Assembly (NCBI GenBank): GCA_009928435.1
Contig: JAABNQ010000004.1
Coordinates: 59,606-123,605 of the forward strand
From: Bacillus sp. HF117_J1_D
Lineage (GTDB): Bacteria; Bacillota; Bacilli; Bacillales; Bacillaceae_C
Direction: 5' to 3'
Length of the DNA stretch: 64,000 nt
The notes beneath the pieces were generated by a model. That model made no database searches, was not told where the DNA came from, and was given only the letters and a program-made list of their open reading frames with translations. Shown here piece by piece: positions 18,174 through 27,643 of this stretch. The first letter of the stretch is position 1; each line of letters begins with the position of its first letter. Both the position numbers and the translations under genes were made by a program.

Positions 18174-18929
18174 TCACCAACTCCTACTCGCTCCACCACC
18201 GCCTGATGAACCGCCCCCTCCAGATCGTGGTCCGCCTCCACCACCGCCGCCTCTGTTTAAGATTGCAGCAAGCATTCTAAGTAGACTTAGGGTAAAAGCT
18301 CCTCCGAGAAAGCGGAAATCCATGAAGATGATTCCAGCAAATATCAAGATGAATATAAGTACGGACAATGGCGATAGACTTTCGGTTTGACTGTATTCTA
18401 CACCTTCAGCATCGGCTTGTTTGTCCAAGCTGTACTCTTTTGAAACTTCATTAAATAGCTGTTTATAAGTGTTTGTGATAGCAAGGTTAATCTCATCTTG
18501 CTCCAAATAGGGTATAGCATAACTATCGAGAATTCGTCCCACTTTTCCATCCGGTAAAGCGCCTTCTAAGCCATAACCCACTTCAACCCTTATTTTATGC
18601 TCTTTCGGTGCCAACAAAAGCAAAACACCGTTGTCCTTTTCGGCATTTCCAAGTCCATATTGTCGGAATGCCTCTAAGGCATATTCTTCTACTGCTTCGT
18701 TTTCCAGTGAATTGATGGTCAGTACAGCGATTTGAGCCTGTGTGTGGTCATCTAAATATTTGCCAAGCTCTATCAACTCATTTTTCTCATTGTCTGAAAG
18801 GACATGGGCAAAGTCCTGGACATAAATATCTCCTACAGGATCAGGGATATTAGCTGCCACCGCTTTAAAACCCGTAATAGAAAAGAAAAAAAAGACGAGA
18901 ATGGGTAGAGAGAGCAGAGCCCGCCTCAT
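18174..18929 (-). CDS. TPM-domain (YgcG-like) membrane protein
   Basis: 251-aa exported membrane protein. Residues ~1-27 form a signal peptide. The TPM domain (about 30-165) includes VQDFAHVLSDNEKNELIELG and the GVLLLLAPKEHKIRVEVGYGLEG core. One or two membrane segments follow (SVLIFILIFAGIIFMDF), then a Gly/Ser-rich tail (GGGGGGG...). TPM domains occur in photosystem-II repair and membrane-protein quality-control factors. In Bacillus such genes accompany lemA, as here. ATG 18929 shares its A with the lemA stop (TGATG), indicating coupling. The precise role is unknown. Confidence 0.82.
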   Translation of the reverse strand: MRRALLSLPILVFFFFSITGFKAVAANIPDPVGDIYVQDFAHVLSDNEKNELIELGKYLDDHTQAQIAVLTINSLENEAVEEYALEAFRQYGLGNAEKDNGVLLLLAPKEHKIRVEVGYGLEGALPDGKVGRILDSYAIPYLEQDEINLAITNTYKQLFNEVSKEYSLDKQADAEGVEYSQTESLSPLSVLIFILIFAGIIFMDFRFLGGAFTLSLLRMLAAILNRGGGGGGGPRSGGGGSSGGGGASRSW

Positions 18930-19507
18930 CACTCTCCATTCCCTTCAAAATCAACGTCTGGCGTTTCTTCTGCCCCTGCTTTCGCTTTAAAGTATTCTTT
19001 TTTCTCAAATCCAAACACCGAAGCGACGAGACGCCCAGGGAATTGTCTTACTTTTTTATTGTAAATGGTTACTTGATCATTGTAGTCTTTTCTCGCAACA
19101 GCAATACGGTTCTCAGTTCCCGCAAGCTCGTCCATCAGCTGGGTAAATTGTTTGTCTGCCTTCAGCTCTGGATAATTTTCAGAGATAACCAATAATCTAC
19201 TTAGAGCGTTGGACAAAGAGGCATCTGCGTCAGCTTGTTCCTGAACTGTGTTCGCGCCAATTAGCCTTGAACGCGCATCTGCGATATCTCCCAACACCTT
19301 TTCTTCATGTTTTGCATAACCTTTGACAGTATTAACAAGGTTCGGAATCAGATCCGCCCTTCGCTGCAATTGGTTTTCAATTTGGGAATATTTTTGTTCA
19401 ACATCCTCTTCAACATTTACAAACCCGTTGTAACTTCCTAACAACGGAACTAGTATAAGGGCTAGAATAACAAGTACCCCAATGATTGCTCCTAATCCTT
19501 TTCTCAT
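18929..19507 (-). CDS. lemA: LemA family protein
   Basis: 192-aa LemA-family protein. One N-terminal membrane anchor (GAIIGVLVILALILVPLLG) is followed by a long helical extracytoplasmic domain with the hallmark YNGFVNVEEDVEQKYSQIEN and RRADLIPNLVNTVKGYA. LemA proteins form four-helix bundles with one terminus outside, and the function is poorly known. ATG 19507 is favoured because GAGGA lies nine bases upstream, while GTG 19516 directly abuts that site. It is translationally coupled to the TPM gene, forming a two-gene operon. Confidence 0.88.
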   Translation of the reverse strand: MRKGLGAIIGVLVILALILVPLLGSYNGFVNVEEDVEQKYSQIENQLQRRADLIPNLVNTVKGYAKHEEKVLGDIADARSRLIGANTVQEQADADASLSNALSRLLVISENYPELKADKQFTQLMDELAGTENRIAVARKDYNDQVTIYNKKVRQFPGRLVASVFGFEKKEYFKAKAGAEETPDVDFEGNGE

Positions 19508-19690
19508 TTTCTTCACTCCTCTTAAATAGTATAACGGATGTACTGGAAGAATGTTTCAGCTTTTTTCATTTATTTACCCAAATAAAGTAAAAAAACCTCC
19601 ACCTAATTATCTTAAAACATGAACGCACAAGGGAAAAGTGATACAATCTGTATAAACCTTGCATAAAGGGATGGATTGGAGCTGAAAGAA

Positions 19691-20701
19691 ATGAGCAGGA
19701 TGAAAGATCAATTAAACCGGCCTTTGCAAGACTTGAGGATTTCTGTTACAGATAAGTGCAACTTCCGCTGTCAATATTGCATGCCTGCTGATATTTTTGG
19801 TTCTGATTTTAAATTTTTGCCAAAAAGTGAAATATTATCATTTGAAGAAATAGAACGCCTCGCTGCTGCCTTCAGCAAATTAGGGGTTTCAAAATTAAGA
19901 ATTACTGGCGGCGAACCGCTATTAAGAAAGGATATCGCTGTTTTAATATGTAGGTTGCATAAGATTCCTGGCATTCAAGATATTGGACTGACGACTAACG
20001 GTGTACTGCTTCCAAAATTGGCGAACGCTCTTGTGAATGCGGGCCTTCATCGAGTAAATGTTAGCCTTGATGCGTTAAACGATAATATTTTCAAGAAAAT
20101 CAATGGCAGGGGTGTTAGCTCCAACGTTGTTCTGAAAGGGATCAAAGCAGCACAGGACGCTGGTCTTGGTGTAAAAGTCAATATGGTTGTTCAAAAAGGT
20201 GTGAATGAAAGCGAAATCATACCGATGGCCCATCATTTTAAAGATATGGGTGTAGCTCTTCGTTTTATTGAATTTATGGATGTCGGTAATTCTAATGGCT
20301 GGGATTTCAGTAAAGTGGTGACAAAAAAAGAAATGCTTGGCCTATTATCGGATCATTTTGATCTTGAACCAGTAGATCCTCATTACTTTGGAGAAGTGGC
20401 CAAACGTTATCAATATAAAAACACGGATACAGAAGTCGGCTTTATTACTTCAGTTTCCGAGTCGTTTTGTTCTAGCTGTACCAGAGCACGGATTTCAGCA
20501 GACGGCAAATTTTATACTTGTTTGTTTGCTTCAAAGGGCTATGATTTGCGTGGGTTGGTTCGCGACAATAAGGGAGAAGAATCTTTGATCAATGAAATCC
20601 GTTCCATTTGGAATCAACGAAAGGACCGCTACTCTGATGAGCGGACAGAAGAAAGTGCTAAGTCTAAAGAAAAAATAGAAATGTCCTATATTGGCGGATA
20701 A
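19691..20701 (+). CDS. moaA: GTP 3',8-cyclase MoaA
   Basis: Radical-SAM enzyme for the first step of molybdenum cofactor synthesis (GTP to 3',8-cyclo-7,8-dihydro-GTP). The N-terminal 4Fe-4S cysteines are C23, C27 and C30 (CNFRCQYC). The SAM-binding GGE is in [14 protein letters not shown]. The second cluster is in [19 protein letters not shown], and the functional GlyGly end is present (MSYIGG). It is 336 aa from ATG 19691. A TTG at 19676 is a possible alternative start. moeA follows within 26 bp and then mobB, a partial Moco operon. moaC, moaD, moaE and moaB are not in this window. Confidence 0.95.
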   Translation: MSRMKDQLNRPLQDLRISVTDKCNFRCQYCMPADIFGSDFKFLPKSEILSFEEIERLAAAFSKLGVSKLRITGGEPLLRKDIAVLICRLHKIPGIQDIGLTTNGVLLPKLANALVNAGLHRVNVSLDALNDNIFKKINGRGVSSNVVLKGIKAAQDAGLGVKVNMVVQKGVNESEIIPMAHHFKDMGVALRFIEFMDVGNSNGWDFSKVVTKKEMLGLLSDHFDLEPVDPHYFGEVAKRYQYKNTDTEVGFITSVSESFCSSCTRARISADGKFYTCLFASKGYDLRGLVRDNKGEESLINEIRSIWNQRKDRYSDERTEESAKSKEKIEMSYIGG

Positions 20702-20726
20702 TGCTGGGAAGGAGTTTGATGAATCA

Positions 20727-22016
20727 GTGGTCGAAAGAAGAAAACCGATTTGGATCAAGGAAGCAGTTGAAAAGGTAATGGGGTATAAAAAAAGAGGGGA
20801 AGGGGAAACGGTATCTATACATGAGTGCGATGACCGCTATCTTTATTCTCCGTTGATCGCTGATCATGATGTCCCGCCATTTGATCGCTCTCCTTATGAT
20901 GGCTTTGCATTAAGAGCTAAGGATACGGAGAATGCATCCCGGGAGAATCCCTTATTGTTTGAAGTGATTGATGAAATTGGGGCGGGGCAGGTCAGCTTGA
21001 AGACGGTCGGTCGGTTGCAAGCGGTCCGCATCATGACGGGGGCTCAAATTCCAGATGGGGCAGATTGTGTGATTATGCTTGAATTGGTTAAAGAGATCAC
21101 TGAGGGCGGGAAGAAATACATAGAAGTAAAAAGGACTCTTCACGAAGGCGATCATGTTTCCTATCAAGGGGAAGACGCTCAAAAAGGCAGTCCGCTGATA
21201 GATAAAGGGGAGAGAGTCACACCGGGAATTAAAGCGCTGCTCGCCACATTCGGCTACAGTAACGTGAAAGTAGCCCAAAAACCTACTGTTGGAATCATTG
21301 CAACTGGAAGTGAGCTGCTTCGCCCTGAAGATGATCTTGTACCGGGAAAAATAAGGGACAGCAATGGTTACATGATTGAATCACAAGTCCTTCGAACAGG
21401 CGGCCTCTATAAAAAATATGATCATTGCGCGGATGATTTGGAATCATTGTATAAGGTGATGGTAGCAGCTCTTGATGAATGTGATATCGTCATTACAACA
21501 GGCGGCGTCTCTGTCGGGGATTTTGACTACCTGCCCGAAATCTATAACCGACTTGGCGCAAAACTTTTATTCAATAAAATAGCCATGCGTCCAGGGAGCG
21601 TGACAAGCTGTGCTGAAATAGACGGCCGTTTGCTTTTTGGATTATCAGGCAACCCATCAGCTTGTTTTGTTGGGTTTGAATTGTTTGTTAAACCTTATTT
21701 ACGCTATTGGATGCACTCTGATCGTCCATATACGCGTTTCATTACTGGTGAGTTGAACTCTGATTTTTCGAAACCAAATCCATTCAGCAGATTTGTAAGA
21801 GGCAAACTGATCTATAAGGATGGGAAGGTATATGCTGAACCGGTGGGATTGGATAAATCGGGGGTAGTCACATCAATTGCCTGGGCGGATTGTCTCATTA
21901 TATTACCGGGAGGTACAAGGGGTTACCAGGCTGGAGATTCAGTTGATTTAATCCTACTTGAGGATCAACAAGGAAGCGGAGTGCCATGGCAGGAAAGAAA
22001 ATTATCCAAATTGTAG
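20727..22016 (+). CDS. moeA: Molybdopterin molybdenumtransferase MoeA
   Basis: Inserts molybdate into adenylylated molybdopterin, the last step of Moco synthesis. 429 aa. The family motifs are VPPFDRSPYDGFALRA near residue 50, TGAQIPDGADCVIMLE, the MoCF-type GVSVGDFDYLPEI with TTGG before it, and MRPGSVTS plus FGLSGNPSACFVGFE. GTG 20727 is chosen because GGAAGGAG lies about 12 bases upstream and the resulting start MVERRKPI aligns with Bacillus MoeA. A longer frame from 20691 would overlap moaA. It overlaps mobB by 31 bp. Confidence 0.94.
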   Translation: MVERRKPIWIKEAVEKVMGYKKRGEGETVSIHECDDRYLYSPLIADHDVPPFDRSPYDGFALRAKDTENASRENPLLFEVIDEIGAGQVSLKTVGRLQAVRIMTGAQIPDGADCVIMLELVKEITEGGKKYIEVKRTLHEGDHVSYQGEDAQKGSPLIDKGERVTPGIKALLATFGYSNVKVAQKPTVGIIATGSELLRPEDDLVPGKIRDSNGYMIESQVLRTGGLYKKYDHCADDLESLYKVMVAALDECDIVITTGGVSVGDFDYLPEIYNRLGAKLLFNKIAMRPGSVTSCAEIDGRLLFGLSGNPSACFVGFELFVKPYLRYWMHSDRPYTRFITGELNSDFSKPNPFSRFVRGKLIYKDGKVYAEPVGLDKSGVVTSIAWADCLIILPGGTRGYQAGDSVDLILLEDQQGSGVPWQERKLSKL

Positions 22017-22501
22017 GATTTCAAAACAGCGGCAAAACGACTTTGATTGAGAGGCTGATTACTGCATGCAAAGAAATGAAGCTTGCAGTCGGGACAATTA
22101 AGCACCATGGTCATGGCAATGCACCTGATCGTGTTTTGTTAAATAAAGATTCAGAGAAACATCAGCAAGCAGGAGCCCTTGTCACAACTGTTGAAGGAGC
22201 GGGTTCGTTACACTTAGAAGCAAAGAAAGACAAATGGGAGCTGCAGGAGATTGTCAAGATATATGAGCAGCTTCCCATTGATATCATCCTAGTTGAAGGG
22301 TATAAGAGAATGAACTACCCAAAAGTGGTGCTTGTGCGAAATCCACAAGATGAATTTCTTCTAGAAGAGTTGACTAATATTATGGCAATCATTTCAAATG
22401 AGCCTTTATCTAGTACATTGTCTTCCACCATTTTTAGACAAGAGGAAATGGATCGATTTATAAATTGGTTTATGCAACAAATAAATGCGGCTGAGGACTA
22501 A
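21986..22501 (+). CDS. mobB: Molybdopterin-guanine dinucleotide biosynthesis protein MobB
   Basis: 171-aa P-loop GTP-binding protein that assists MobA in forming the MGD cofactor. Walker A GFQNSGKTT lies at residues 11-19, the family segment GTIKHHGHG near residue 37, and a DIILVEGYK segment near residue 93. It starts inside the moeA end and is the last gene of the moaA-moeA-mobB operon. A Moco enzyme such as nitrate reductase or formate dehydrogenase is implied elsewhere in the genome. Confidence 0.93.
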   Translation: MAGKKIIQIVGFQNSGKTTLIERLITACKEMKLAVGTIKHHGHGNAPDRVLLNKDSEKHQQAGALVTTVEGAGSLHLEAKKDKWELQEIVKIYEQLPIDIILVEGYKRMNYPKVVLVRNPQDEFLLEELTNIMAIISNEPLSSTLSSTIFRQEEMDRFINWFMQQINAAED

Positions 22502-22521
22502 ATGTCTTGAGTCGCATTTAT
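22481..22521. terminator. Hairpin spanning mobB stop, shared by convergent genes
   Basis: ATAAATGCG (22481-22489) pairs with CGCATTTAT (22513-22521). The following TTAG is only weakly T-rich. Probably a bidirectional terminator with ykuS. Confidence 0.5.
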
Positions 22522-22761
22522 TTAGTGTAGTTTTTCTTCTACTTTTTGGCAGACTTCGTCGGCAGAAAGACCATGTGCTTCAATGACAGGAACCTGGGTG
22601 CTTGTTGTTTCGATTCCCATGAAATTGGAATCCATCCCAGTGACAATATAACAGTCGATATTATTTAAATTTGATGAGGGTGAAAAAGAAACAACCTGGT
22701 AGCCCTTTTCCTCAAGCGCTTGTGAAACATTCCCCAAACCTTCTTCGACACCGATTCTCAT
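22522..22761 (-). CDS. ykuS: UPF0180 family protein YkuS-like
   Basis: 79-aa protein of the UPF0180 family, function unknown. The pattern MRIGVEEGLGNVSQALEEKG, CYIVTGMDSNFMGI and VIEAHGLSADEVCQKVEE matches B. subtilis YkuS along its whole length. ATG 22761 is set by an AAGGAGGTG ribosome site. The open frame continues 14 codons upstream, but those codons overlap that site. Monocistronic and convergent to mobB. Confidence 0.87.
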   Translation of the reverse strand: MRIGVEEGLGNVSQALEEKGYQVVSFSPSSNLNNIDCYIVTGMDSNFMGIETTSTQVPVIEAHGLSADEVCQKVEEKLH

Positions 22762-23045
22762 TTGCAACACCTCCTTGTTCTTACTTAAATTTAGGATGTT
22801 CAAAAAGTCACCAAATCATAAGCAAAAAATCTCTTCGGGTATTTGACCAATCAGCATTTCCTTTTTCCCTCACATTTAAATGTTTGAACACGCGCTTATC
22901 AGTCTATTTTGATCTTTTACAAAATCACATAAGCATTTCATTTGGAAACCGTAAGAGCGGAAATGTATAATATTATTCATGTTTGAAATGTTCAAGTAAT
23001 TTTGGGCCAGAATTTCTATAACGATATAAGTTTGGAGGAAAAAAC

Positions 23046-23393
23046 ATGGTTCAACAATGGGAAGTGATTATAATGAAAGGCGAGAGTGAACCGTGGTGGT
23101 TTTTTCCAAAGTGGAGAAACGATATCATTGAAATGTATACTTACTCAGATTCAAATGCTGCCATTCAGCAGTATATGTCCCTTTTTCAGCAAATGAAAGA
23201 GGAATTTCAATGTGTTAAAGTAAAAAAAACATCTTTGGCTGCCTTTTGGAACAAGGAGGATGTCATATACTGTGAGCAGTGTGATGATGATCTTCAATTG
23301 TATTACGGGCTGCTCATTTTAGCAGATGGTGAGCCCTATCAATTTCCGGAGAACGTAGAAAATCCAGTCAGGAAGAAAAGAGAGATAAAATGA
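23046..23393 (+). CDS. DUF1033 family protein
   Basis: 115-aa acidic, aromatic-rich protein with the DUF1033 pattern (WEVIIMKGESEPWWFFPKW, QYMSLFQQMKEEF, AFWNKEDVIYCEQCDDDLQ, YGLLILADGEPY). Members are small cytoplasmic proteins of Bacilli with no assigned function. It is preceded by GGAGG and a TATAAT-like box near 22969. It overlaps the following exporter gene by 4 bp (ATGA), so it is translationally coupled to it. A functional link to the exporter is possible but not shown. Confidence 0.78.
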   Translation: MVQQWEVIIMKGESEPWWFFPKWRNDIIEMYTYSDSNAAIQQYMSLFQQMKEEFQCVKVKKTSLAAFWNKEDVIYCEQCDDDLQLYYGLLILADGEPYQFPENVENPVRKKREIK

Positions 23394-24634
23394 GCGCAAC
23401 GACCAAAATAAAAACCACATCAGCGCAAGACAAAAGGCCTACCGTCTACGGAATACTCTTTGCAATGAGCGCCAGCCATCTCATGAATGATTCCATTCAA
23501 TCTGTTGTTCCCGCAATGAATCCAATTTTCGAACAGACGCTGAATTTATCGTTTGCGCAAATAGGATGGATTGCTTTCGTTCTGAATATGACGGCTTCTG
23601 TCATGCAGCCGGTTTTCGGATATTTTGCAGATAAAAGGCCTACCCCTTTTATGCTGCCTATCGGAATGTTTATGAGTATGCTAGGCTTAATTGGTTTTGC
23701 TCTTTCTCCCAATTTTTATGTCATCCTTCTCTCTGTCTTTTTCATAGGCATTGGATCAGCTGTCTTTCATCCAGAAGGTTCACGCGTTGCTTATATGGCC
23801 GCAGGTCCAAAGCGCGGGTTAGCCCAATCCATTTACCAGGTTGGCGGAAACTTTGGGCAATCTTTAGCGCCGGTCTTTACTGCATTTATTTTTGTTTCGC
23901 TTGGTCAAAAGGGCGCGCTTCTATTTACGATTGTCACGATAACTGGAATTATTATCCTTTTAAACGTCTCCAAATGGTATAAAGGGCAGATACAGGACGG
24001 AATGAGATTCAGTAAAAAAAACAGGGTCGAGGCACAGGAGTCTGTTGCCCCAGTTCATAAAAAAATCAAAATCGCATTGGGGCTGCTCATTTTTCTAGTA
24101 TTCGCAAGGTCGTTCTATGTTGCCGGTATTAATAACTTCTATCAGTTTTATTTGATAGAAGATTACGGTTTGACTGTCAAACACGCGCAATTATACGTAT
24201 TTATCTTTATGTTCGCTGGAGTATTGGGAACCTTTTTCGGAGGTCCGCTAGCCGACCGTTTTGGTCGCAGAAATTTGATTTTTCTATCCATGGCGGGTGC
24301 TGCTCCGCTCACAATTATATTACCTTTTGTGCCACTTTCATGGATCATCCCGATATTTTTTGTTATTGGTTTCATTATTTTATCCAGTTTCAGCGTAGTT
24401 GTTGTATATGCGCAAGAATTGCTGCCATCAAAAGTGGGGATGGTATCTGGTCTGATTGTCGGCCTTGCCTTTGGTATGGGGGCGGTAGGAGCCGTATTAT
24501 TGGGAATATTGGCGGATATGTATAGCATGCGCTTTGTCATGATATTATGTGGAATGTTGCCGTTTGTAGGTATTCTGACATGGCTGCTCCCAAGTGATGA
24601 CAAAGTCCGAGAGCTGACATCAGCCAAGTCATAA
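23390..24634 (+). CDS. MFS transporter, fosmidomycin-resistance (Fsr) type
   Basis: 414-aa, 12-segment major facilitator exporter. The Fsr-family signatures are GILFAMSASHLMNDSIQSVVPAM at the N-terminus (positions ~21-43), GIGSAVFHPEGSR near residue 120 and GGPLADRFGRRN near residue 283. Fsr proteins confer resistance to fosmidomycin and related compounds by efflux. The physiological substrate is usually unknown. Translationally coupled to the DUF1033 gene, and a strong terminator follows. Confidence 0.87.
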   Translation: MSATTKIKTTSAQDKRPTVYGILFAMSASHLMNDSIQSVVPAMNPIFEQTLNLSFAQIGWIAFVLNMTASVMQPVFGYFADKRPTPFMLPIGMFMSMLGLIGFALSPNFYVILLSVFFIGIGSAVFHPEGSRVAYMAAGPKRGLAQSIYQVGGNFGQSLAPVFTAFIFVSLGQKGALLFTIVTITGIIILLNVSKWYKGQIQDGMRFSKKNRVEAQESVAPVHKKIKIALGLLIFLVFARSFYVAGINNFYQFYLIEDYGLTVKHAQLYVFIFMFAGVLGTFFGGPLADRFGRRNLIFLSMAGAAPLTIILPFVPLSWIIPIFFVIGFIILSSFSVVVVYAQELLPSKVGMVSGLIVGLAFGMGAVGAVLLGILADMYSMRFVMILCGMLPFVGILTWLLPSDDKVRELTSAKS

Positions 24635-24647
24635 CGCCATTTCATCG

Positions 24648-24670
24648 CCCCGGTTATTCCGGGGTTTTTT
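24648..24670 (+). terminator. Terminator of DUF1033-Fsr operon
   Basis: CCCCGG-TTATT-CCGGGG followed by six T. Confidence 0.9.
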
Positions 24671-24704
24671 CATAAAACAATGTCAACTCGAAAATCAGAT
24701 TCAC

Positions 24705-24795
24705 ATCTCAAGCTCCAACCTCCAGAACGTACAAGTATAAGTGAAGCTGATTGATGGCGCATTCTGAGCCCATCAGGCACCCAGCGCCCTGTGAT
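24705..24795. repeat. Possible degenerate repeat R2 fragment
   Basis: AACGTACAAGTATAAGTGAA, then GCTGATT and TGAGCCCATCAGGCACC follow the same order as R2 (CGTACAGGAAGTACTAGTGC ... CTGAGCC), with much decay. Nothing else was recognised between 24671 and 24893. Confidence 0.3.
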
Positions 24796-24893
24796 TTTTC
24801 CCATGTTTGCCAAGCATCACAAACGATAGTATAATCTTTATCGCAACCTACTTTTGTATCTTGCAAATATAAAATCCTAGGTGGTAGTTAAAA

Positions 24894-25865
24894 ATGACAA
24901 CAAGTAAAGAGTACAGAGTATTATTGTATTATCATTATGTAACAATTGAGGATCCGGAGGAGTTTGCGAAGCAGCACTTGAAATACTGCAAAGAGAACGA
25001 ACTAAAAGGAAGAATTCTCGTAGCAAATGAAGGGATTAATGGAACCCTTTCGGGTACTGTCGAGCAGACAGACAAATATATTGAAATGATGAAAGCTGAT
25101 CCACGCTTTGCGGATATGGTTTTTAAAATAGACGAATCGGATGGACACGCATTTAAAAAGATGCACGTCCGTCCTCGGAAGGAATTAGTCACCCTTCGAT
25201 TGGAAGATGACATCGATCCTCGACAATTGACAGGAACATATTTGAGTCCGAAGGAATTTTTTGAAGCGATGCAGGATGAGGATACAGTTGTCCTGGATGC
25301 GCGCAATGATTATGAATTCGATCTTGGACACTTCAAAGGTGCTGTCCGCCCTGACATCAAAACATTTAGGGAGCTACCTACTTGGATCAGGGAAAACAAA
25401 AACAAATTTGAAGGCAAAAGAGTCCTTACGTATTGTACGGGCGGCATCCGTTGTGAAAAGTTCTCCGGTTGGCTCGTAAGGGAAGGCTTCGAAGATGTCG
25501 GTCAGCTTCATGGCGGGATCGTCACTTACGGTAAAGACCCCGAAGTGCAAGGGGAGCTTTGGGATGGAAAATGTTATGTATTTGACGCAAGGATTTCTGT
25601 TCCAGTTAACCGCAAGGAGCATGTCATTGTTGGGAAGGACTATTTTGATGGCGAGCCTTGTGAAAGATACGTGAACTGTGCAAATCCAGAGTGTAACCGG
25701 CAATTCCTTTGCTCCGAGGAAAATGAGCATAAATATATGCGCAGTTGTACTGATGAGTGTCGTGTACATCCTCGCAACCTTTATGTAAAGGAACACAATT
25801 TAAGCGAAGATGAGATTAATGAGCGCATTAAAAAACTTGAAGACGAAAAGGCGTTGAATATTTAA
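24894..25865 (+). CDS. trhO: tRNA uridine(34) hydroxylase TrhO (rhodanese family)
   Basis: 323-aa oxygen-dependent tRNA U34 5-hydroxylase (YceA/YbfQ family), acting in wobble-uridine modification to ho5U. The N-terminal acylphosphatase-like UPF0176 domain covers about 1-95. The rhodanese domain (about 125-220) carries the active Cys in [18 protein letters not shown], followed by [13 protein letters not shown]. The C-terminal Cys-rich region ([28 protein letters not shown]) is as in family members. Monocistronic with its own terminator. Confidence 0.92.
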   Translation: MTTSKEYRVLLYYHYVTIEDPEEFAKQHLKYCKENELKGRILVANEGINGTLSGTVEQTDKYIEMMKADPRFADMVFKIDESDGHAFKKMHVRPRKELVTLRLEDDIDPRQLTGTYLSPKEFFEAMQDEDTVVLDARNDYEFDLGHFKGAVRPDIKTFRELPTWIRENKNKFEGKRVLTYCTGGIRCEKFSGWLVREGFEDVGQLHGGIVTYGKDPEVQGELWDGKCYVFDARISVPVNRKEHVIVGKDYFDGEPCERYVNCANPECNRQFLCSEENEHKYMRSCTDECRVHPRNLYVKEHNLSEDEINERIKKLEDEKALNI

Positions 25866-25871
25866 TGGAGG

Positions 25872-25904
25872 AACCCGTTCATCTGTATAAGATGGCGGGT
25901 TTTT
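25872..25904 (+). terminator. Terminator of trhO
   Basis: AACCCG...CATCT pairs with AGATG...CGGGTT with a small bulge, followed by TTTTT. Confidence 0.8.
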
Positions 25905-25974
25905 CATTAGTGTTTTTACAGCAGGAATATGCAATAATGTATATATCGCTATATAGAGAGAAACGAGGGAGTTT

Positions 25975-27045
25975 ATGGTTAAAGAAAAATGGTTCAGGAT
26001 TGGAACAGGCATTGTTATGGCTTTTTTGATTATTTTTCTGGGCACGAAGGTGAGTTTTATCTTTACCCCGTTAGTGATTATTATCCAAACGCTGTTGCCG
26101 CCTATTATTATCAGTGGTATTCTTTACTACCTGCTGCGGCCGATTGTTAACATACTGGAAAAAAAGATGCCTAGAACCTTGGCCATTGTGCTTGTTTTTG
26201 TTGGGATTGCAGGCATAATGACAGCGGCGGTTTTCATAATAGGCCCGGAACTGCAAAGACAGTATAATCTTTTTATGAAAAACCTGCCTGCGTATTCCAA
26301 ATATATACAGGAGTGGGCTCTTTCTACGATGAACCAGGACTGGTTCCAACGATTCCAAGAGAACGACTATTTGTCCGTGGAAAAAATGACGACTTATTTG
26401 CAAAATAATGCACAAAGCATGCTTCAGGATGCTAGTTTAAAAATTGCGAGCACTGTCGGCTTTGTTGCCAATATTCTAATGATTCTTGTATTAATTCCGT
26501 TTGTCCTATTTTTCATCCTTAAGGATGGAAGGCAGGCGCCGACTTTTTTATTGAAAATCCTACCTAAAAAACATCAAAATGAAGGAATAAATATTTTAAA
26601 GGACATGGACGAAGCTTTAAGCGCATATATCCAAGGCCAACTTATCGTCAGTTTCTGTGTGGGATTGACCGCTTATATTGGTTATTTAATTATCGGTCTG
26701 GATTATGCCCTTGTTCTCGGTTTTGTTGCTATGATTACAAACGTAATTCCTTTTATCGGGCCATGGATTGGAACATTTCCTGCGGTGATTGTTGGGCTAC
26801 TTGATTCTCCTTTTCGTGCGCTTCTCGTTGTCATAGTGGTGGTAATTGTACAGCAAATTGACAGCAATATCACTTCACCGCTTGTTATGGGGAAAAAGCT
26901 GAATATTCACCCATTAACCATTATTTTTGTTCTATTGGTGGCCGGGAAATTTGGTGGACTGCTTGGTTTGATTTTTGCTGTTCCAGTATACGCACTGTTA
27001 AAAGTCATTGTCACTCATTTGTATCGATATGTTAAACTTGATTAA
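25975..27045 (+). CDS. AI-2E family (YtvI/PerM-like) membrane transporter
   Basis: 356-aa AI-2 exporter (PerM) superfamily protein with about eight membrane segments. The family core reads IPFVLFFILKDG, GYLIIGLDYALVLGFVAMITNVIPFIGPWIG, and QQIDSNITSPLVMGKKLNIHPLTIIFVLL near residues 285-315. Members export AI-2, act as Na+/H+ antiporters, or have unknown substrates, so transport specificity is open. ATG follows ACGAGGGAG. Monocistronic. Confidence 0.87.
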   Translation: MVKEKWFRIGTGIVMAFLIIFLGTKVSFIFTPLVIIIQTLLPPIIISGILYYLLRPIVNILEKKMPRTLAIVLVFVGIAGIMTAAVFIIGPELQRQYNLFMKNLPAYSKYIQEWALSTMNQDWFQRFQENDYLSVEKMTTYLQNNAQSMLQDASLKIASTVGFVANILMILVLIPFVLFFILKDGRQAPTFLLKILPKKHQNEGINILKDMDEALSAYIQGQLIVSFCVGLTAYIGYLIIGLDYALVLGFVAMITNVIPFIGPWIGTFPAVIVGLLDSPFRALLVVIVVVIVQQIDSNITSPLVMGKKLNIHPLTIIFVLLVAGKFGGLLGLIFAVPVYALLKVIVTHLYRYVKLD

Positions 27046-27065
27046 ACCCGCGAAATGCGGGTTTT
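27044..27065 (+). terminator. Terminator of AI-2E family gene
   Basis: AAACCCGC-GAAAT-GCGGGTTT followed by TG and T-rich sequence. Confidence 0.8.
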
Positions 27066-27149
27066 GTTATTTTTTTCATCTAATAAATAAGCGAATCTCT
27101 CATAAAATAGAAACGTTCTTTAGAACAATGAATGATGGAGGGAATGCAA

Positions 27150-27353
27150 ATGACTGTTATTAATAACGTGAAGCAGACTCTGACAGGATTGAAAAGTGCC
27201 CAGGCGAGCTTGGAAGGTTTTGCGCTTCAGACAGATAATGAACAAGCTAAGCAATTGTATAAGATGACTGCACAGCAAACACAGGCCGTCATTGATGCAC
27301 TTGAACCGAGGGTTCAGGCAATCATGCAGGAAGAGCCGCAATATAACGAATAA
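27150..27353 (+). CDS. DUF1657 protein 1
   Basis: 67-aa helical protein of the DUF1657 family (TVINNVKQTLTGLKSAQASL, FALQTDNEQAKQLYKMTAQQ). ATG 27150 sits seven bases behind GGAGGGA. In Bacillus, DUF1657 proteins occur in spoVA-type loci, including the mobile spoVA2mob cluster linked to heat-resistant spores, next to DUF421 proteins. That fits this three-gene operon. The biochemical role is unknown. A spore-membrane role is inferred from family context. Confidence 0.8.
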   Translation: MTVINNVKQTLTGLKSAQASLEGFALQTDNEQAKQLYKMTAQQTQAVIDALEPRVQAIMQEEPQYNE

Positions 27354-27421
27354 CTTTTCTTCAACAAAGGGACAGAACAAAGTTGCTTCTGTTCCTTTTT
27401 CAAAATAAAGGAGGTCATGGC

Positions 27422-27628
27422 TTGACTGTCATTTCTGATGTAAAAACAACTCTTGCGACAATGAAAGGCATACAAGCTTCTTTTAGTAAATTGGCTATGA
27501 CAAGTACGGGACAGGAAGCAAAGAAGATATTCCACGAGTGCATGATGGAAACAGAGCCGATTATCTCTGATTTGCAAAAGCGGATTGAATGGATGATGGC
27601 GGAAGAATTGCAATATAAGAACTCTTAA
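27422..27628 (+). CDS. DUF1657 protein 2
   Basis: 68-aa paralogue of the preceding gene (TVISDVKTTLATMKGIQASF, AMTSTGQEAKKIFHECM, ISDLQKRIEWMMAEELQY). TTG 27422 is chosen because AAAGGAGGTC lies about eight bases upstream. The open frame upstream lacks similarity. It lies 68 bp behind DUF1657 protein 1 and 15 bp before the DUF421 gene. The two small proteins and the tail of the third share one domain, which suggests they pair with each other. Confidence 0.8.
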   Translation: MTVISDVKTTLATMKGIQASFSKLAMTSTGQEAKKIFHECMMETEPIISDLQKRIEWMMAEELQYKNS

Positions 27629-27643
27629 AAGGGAGGCTATAAC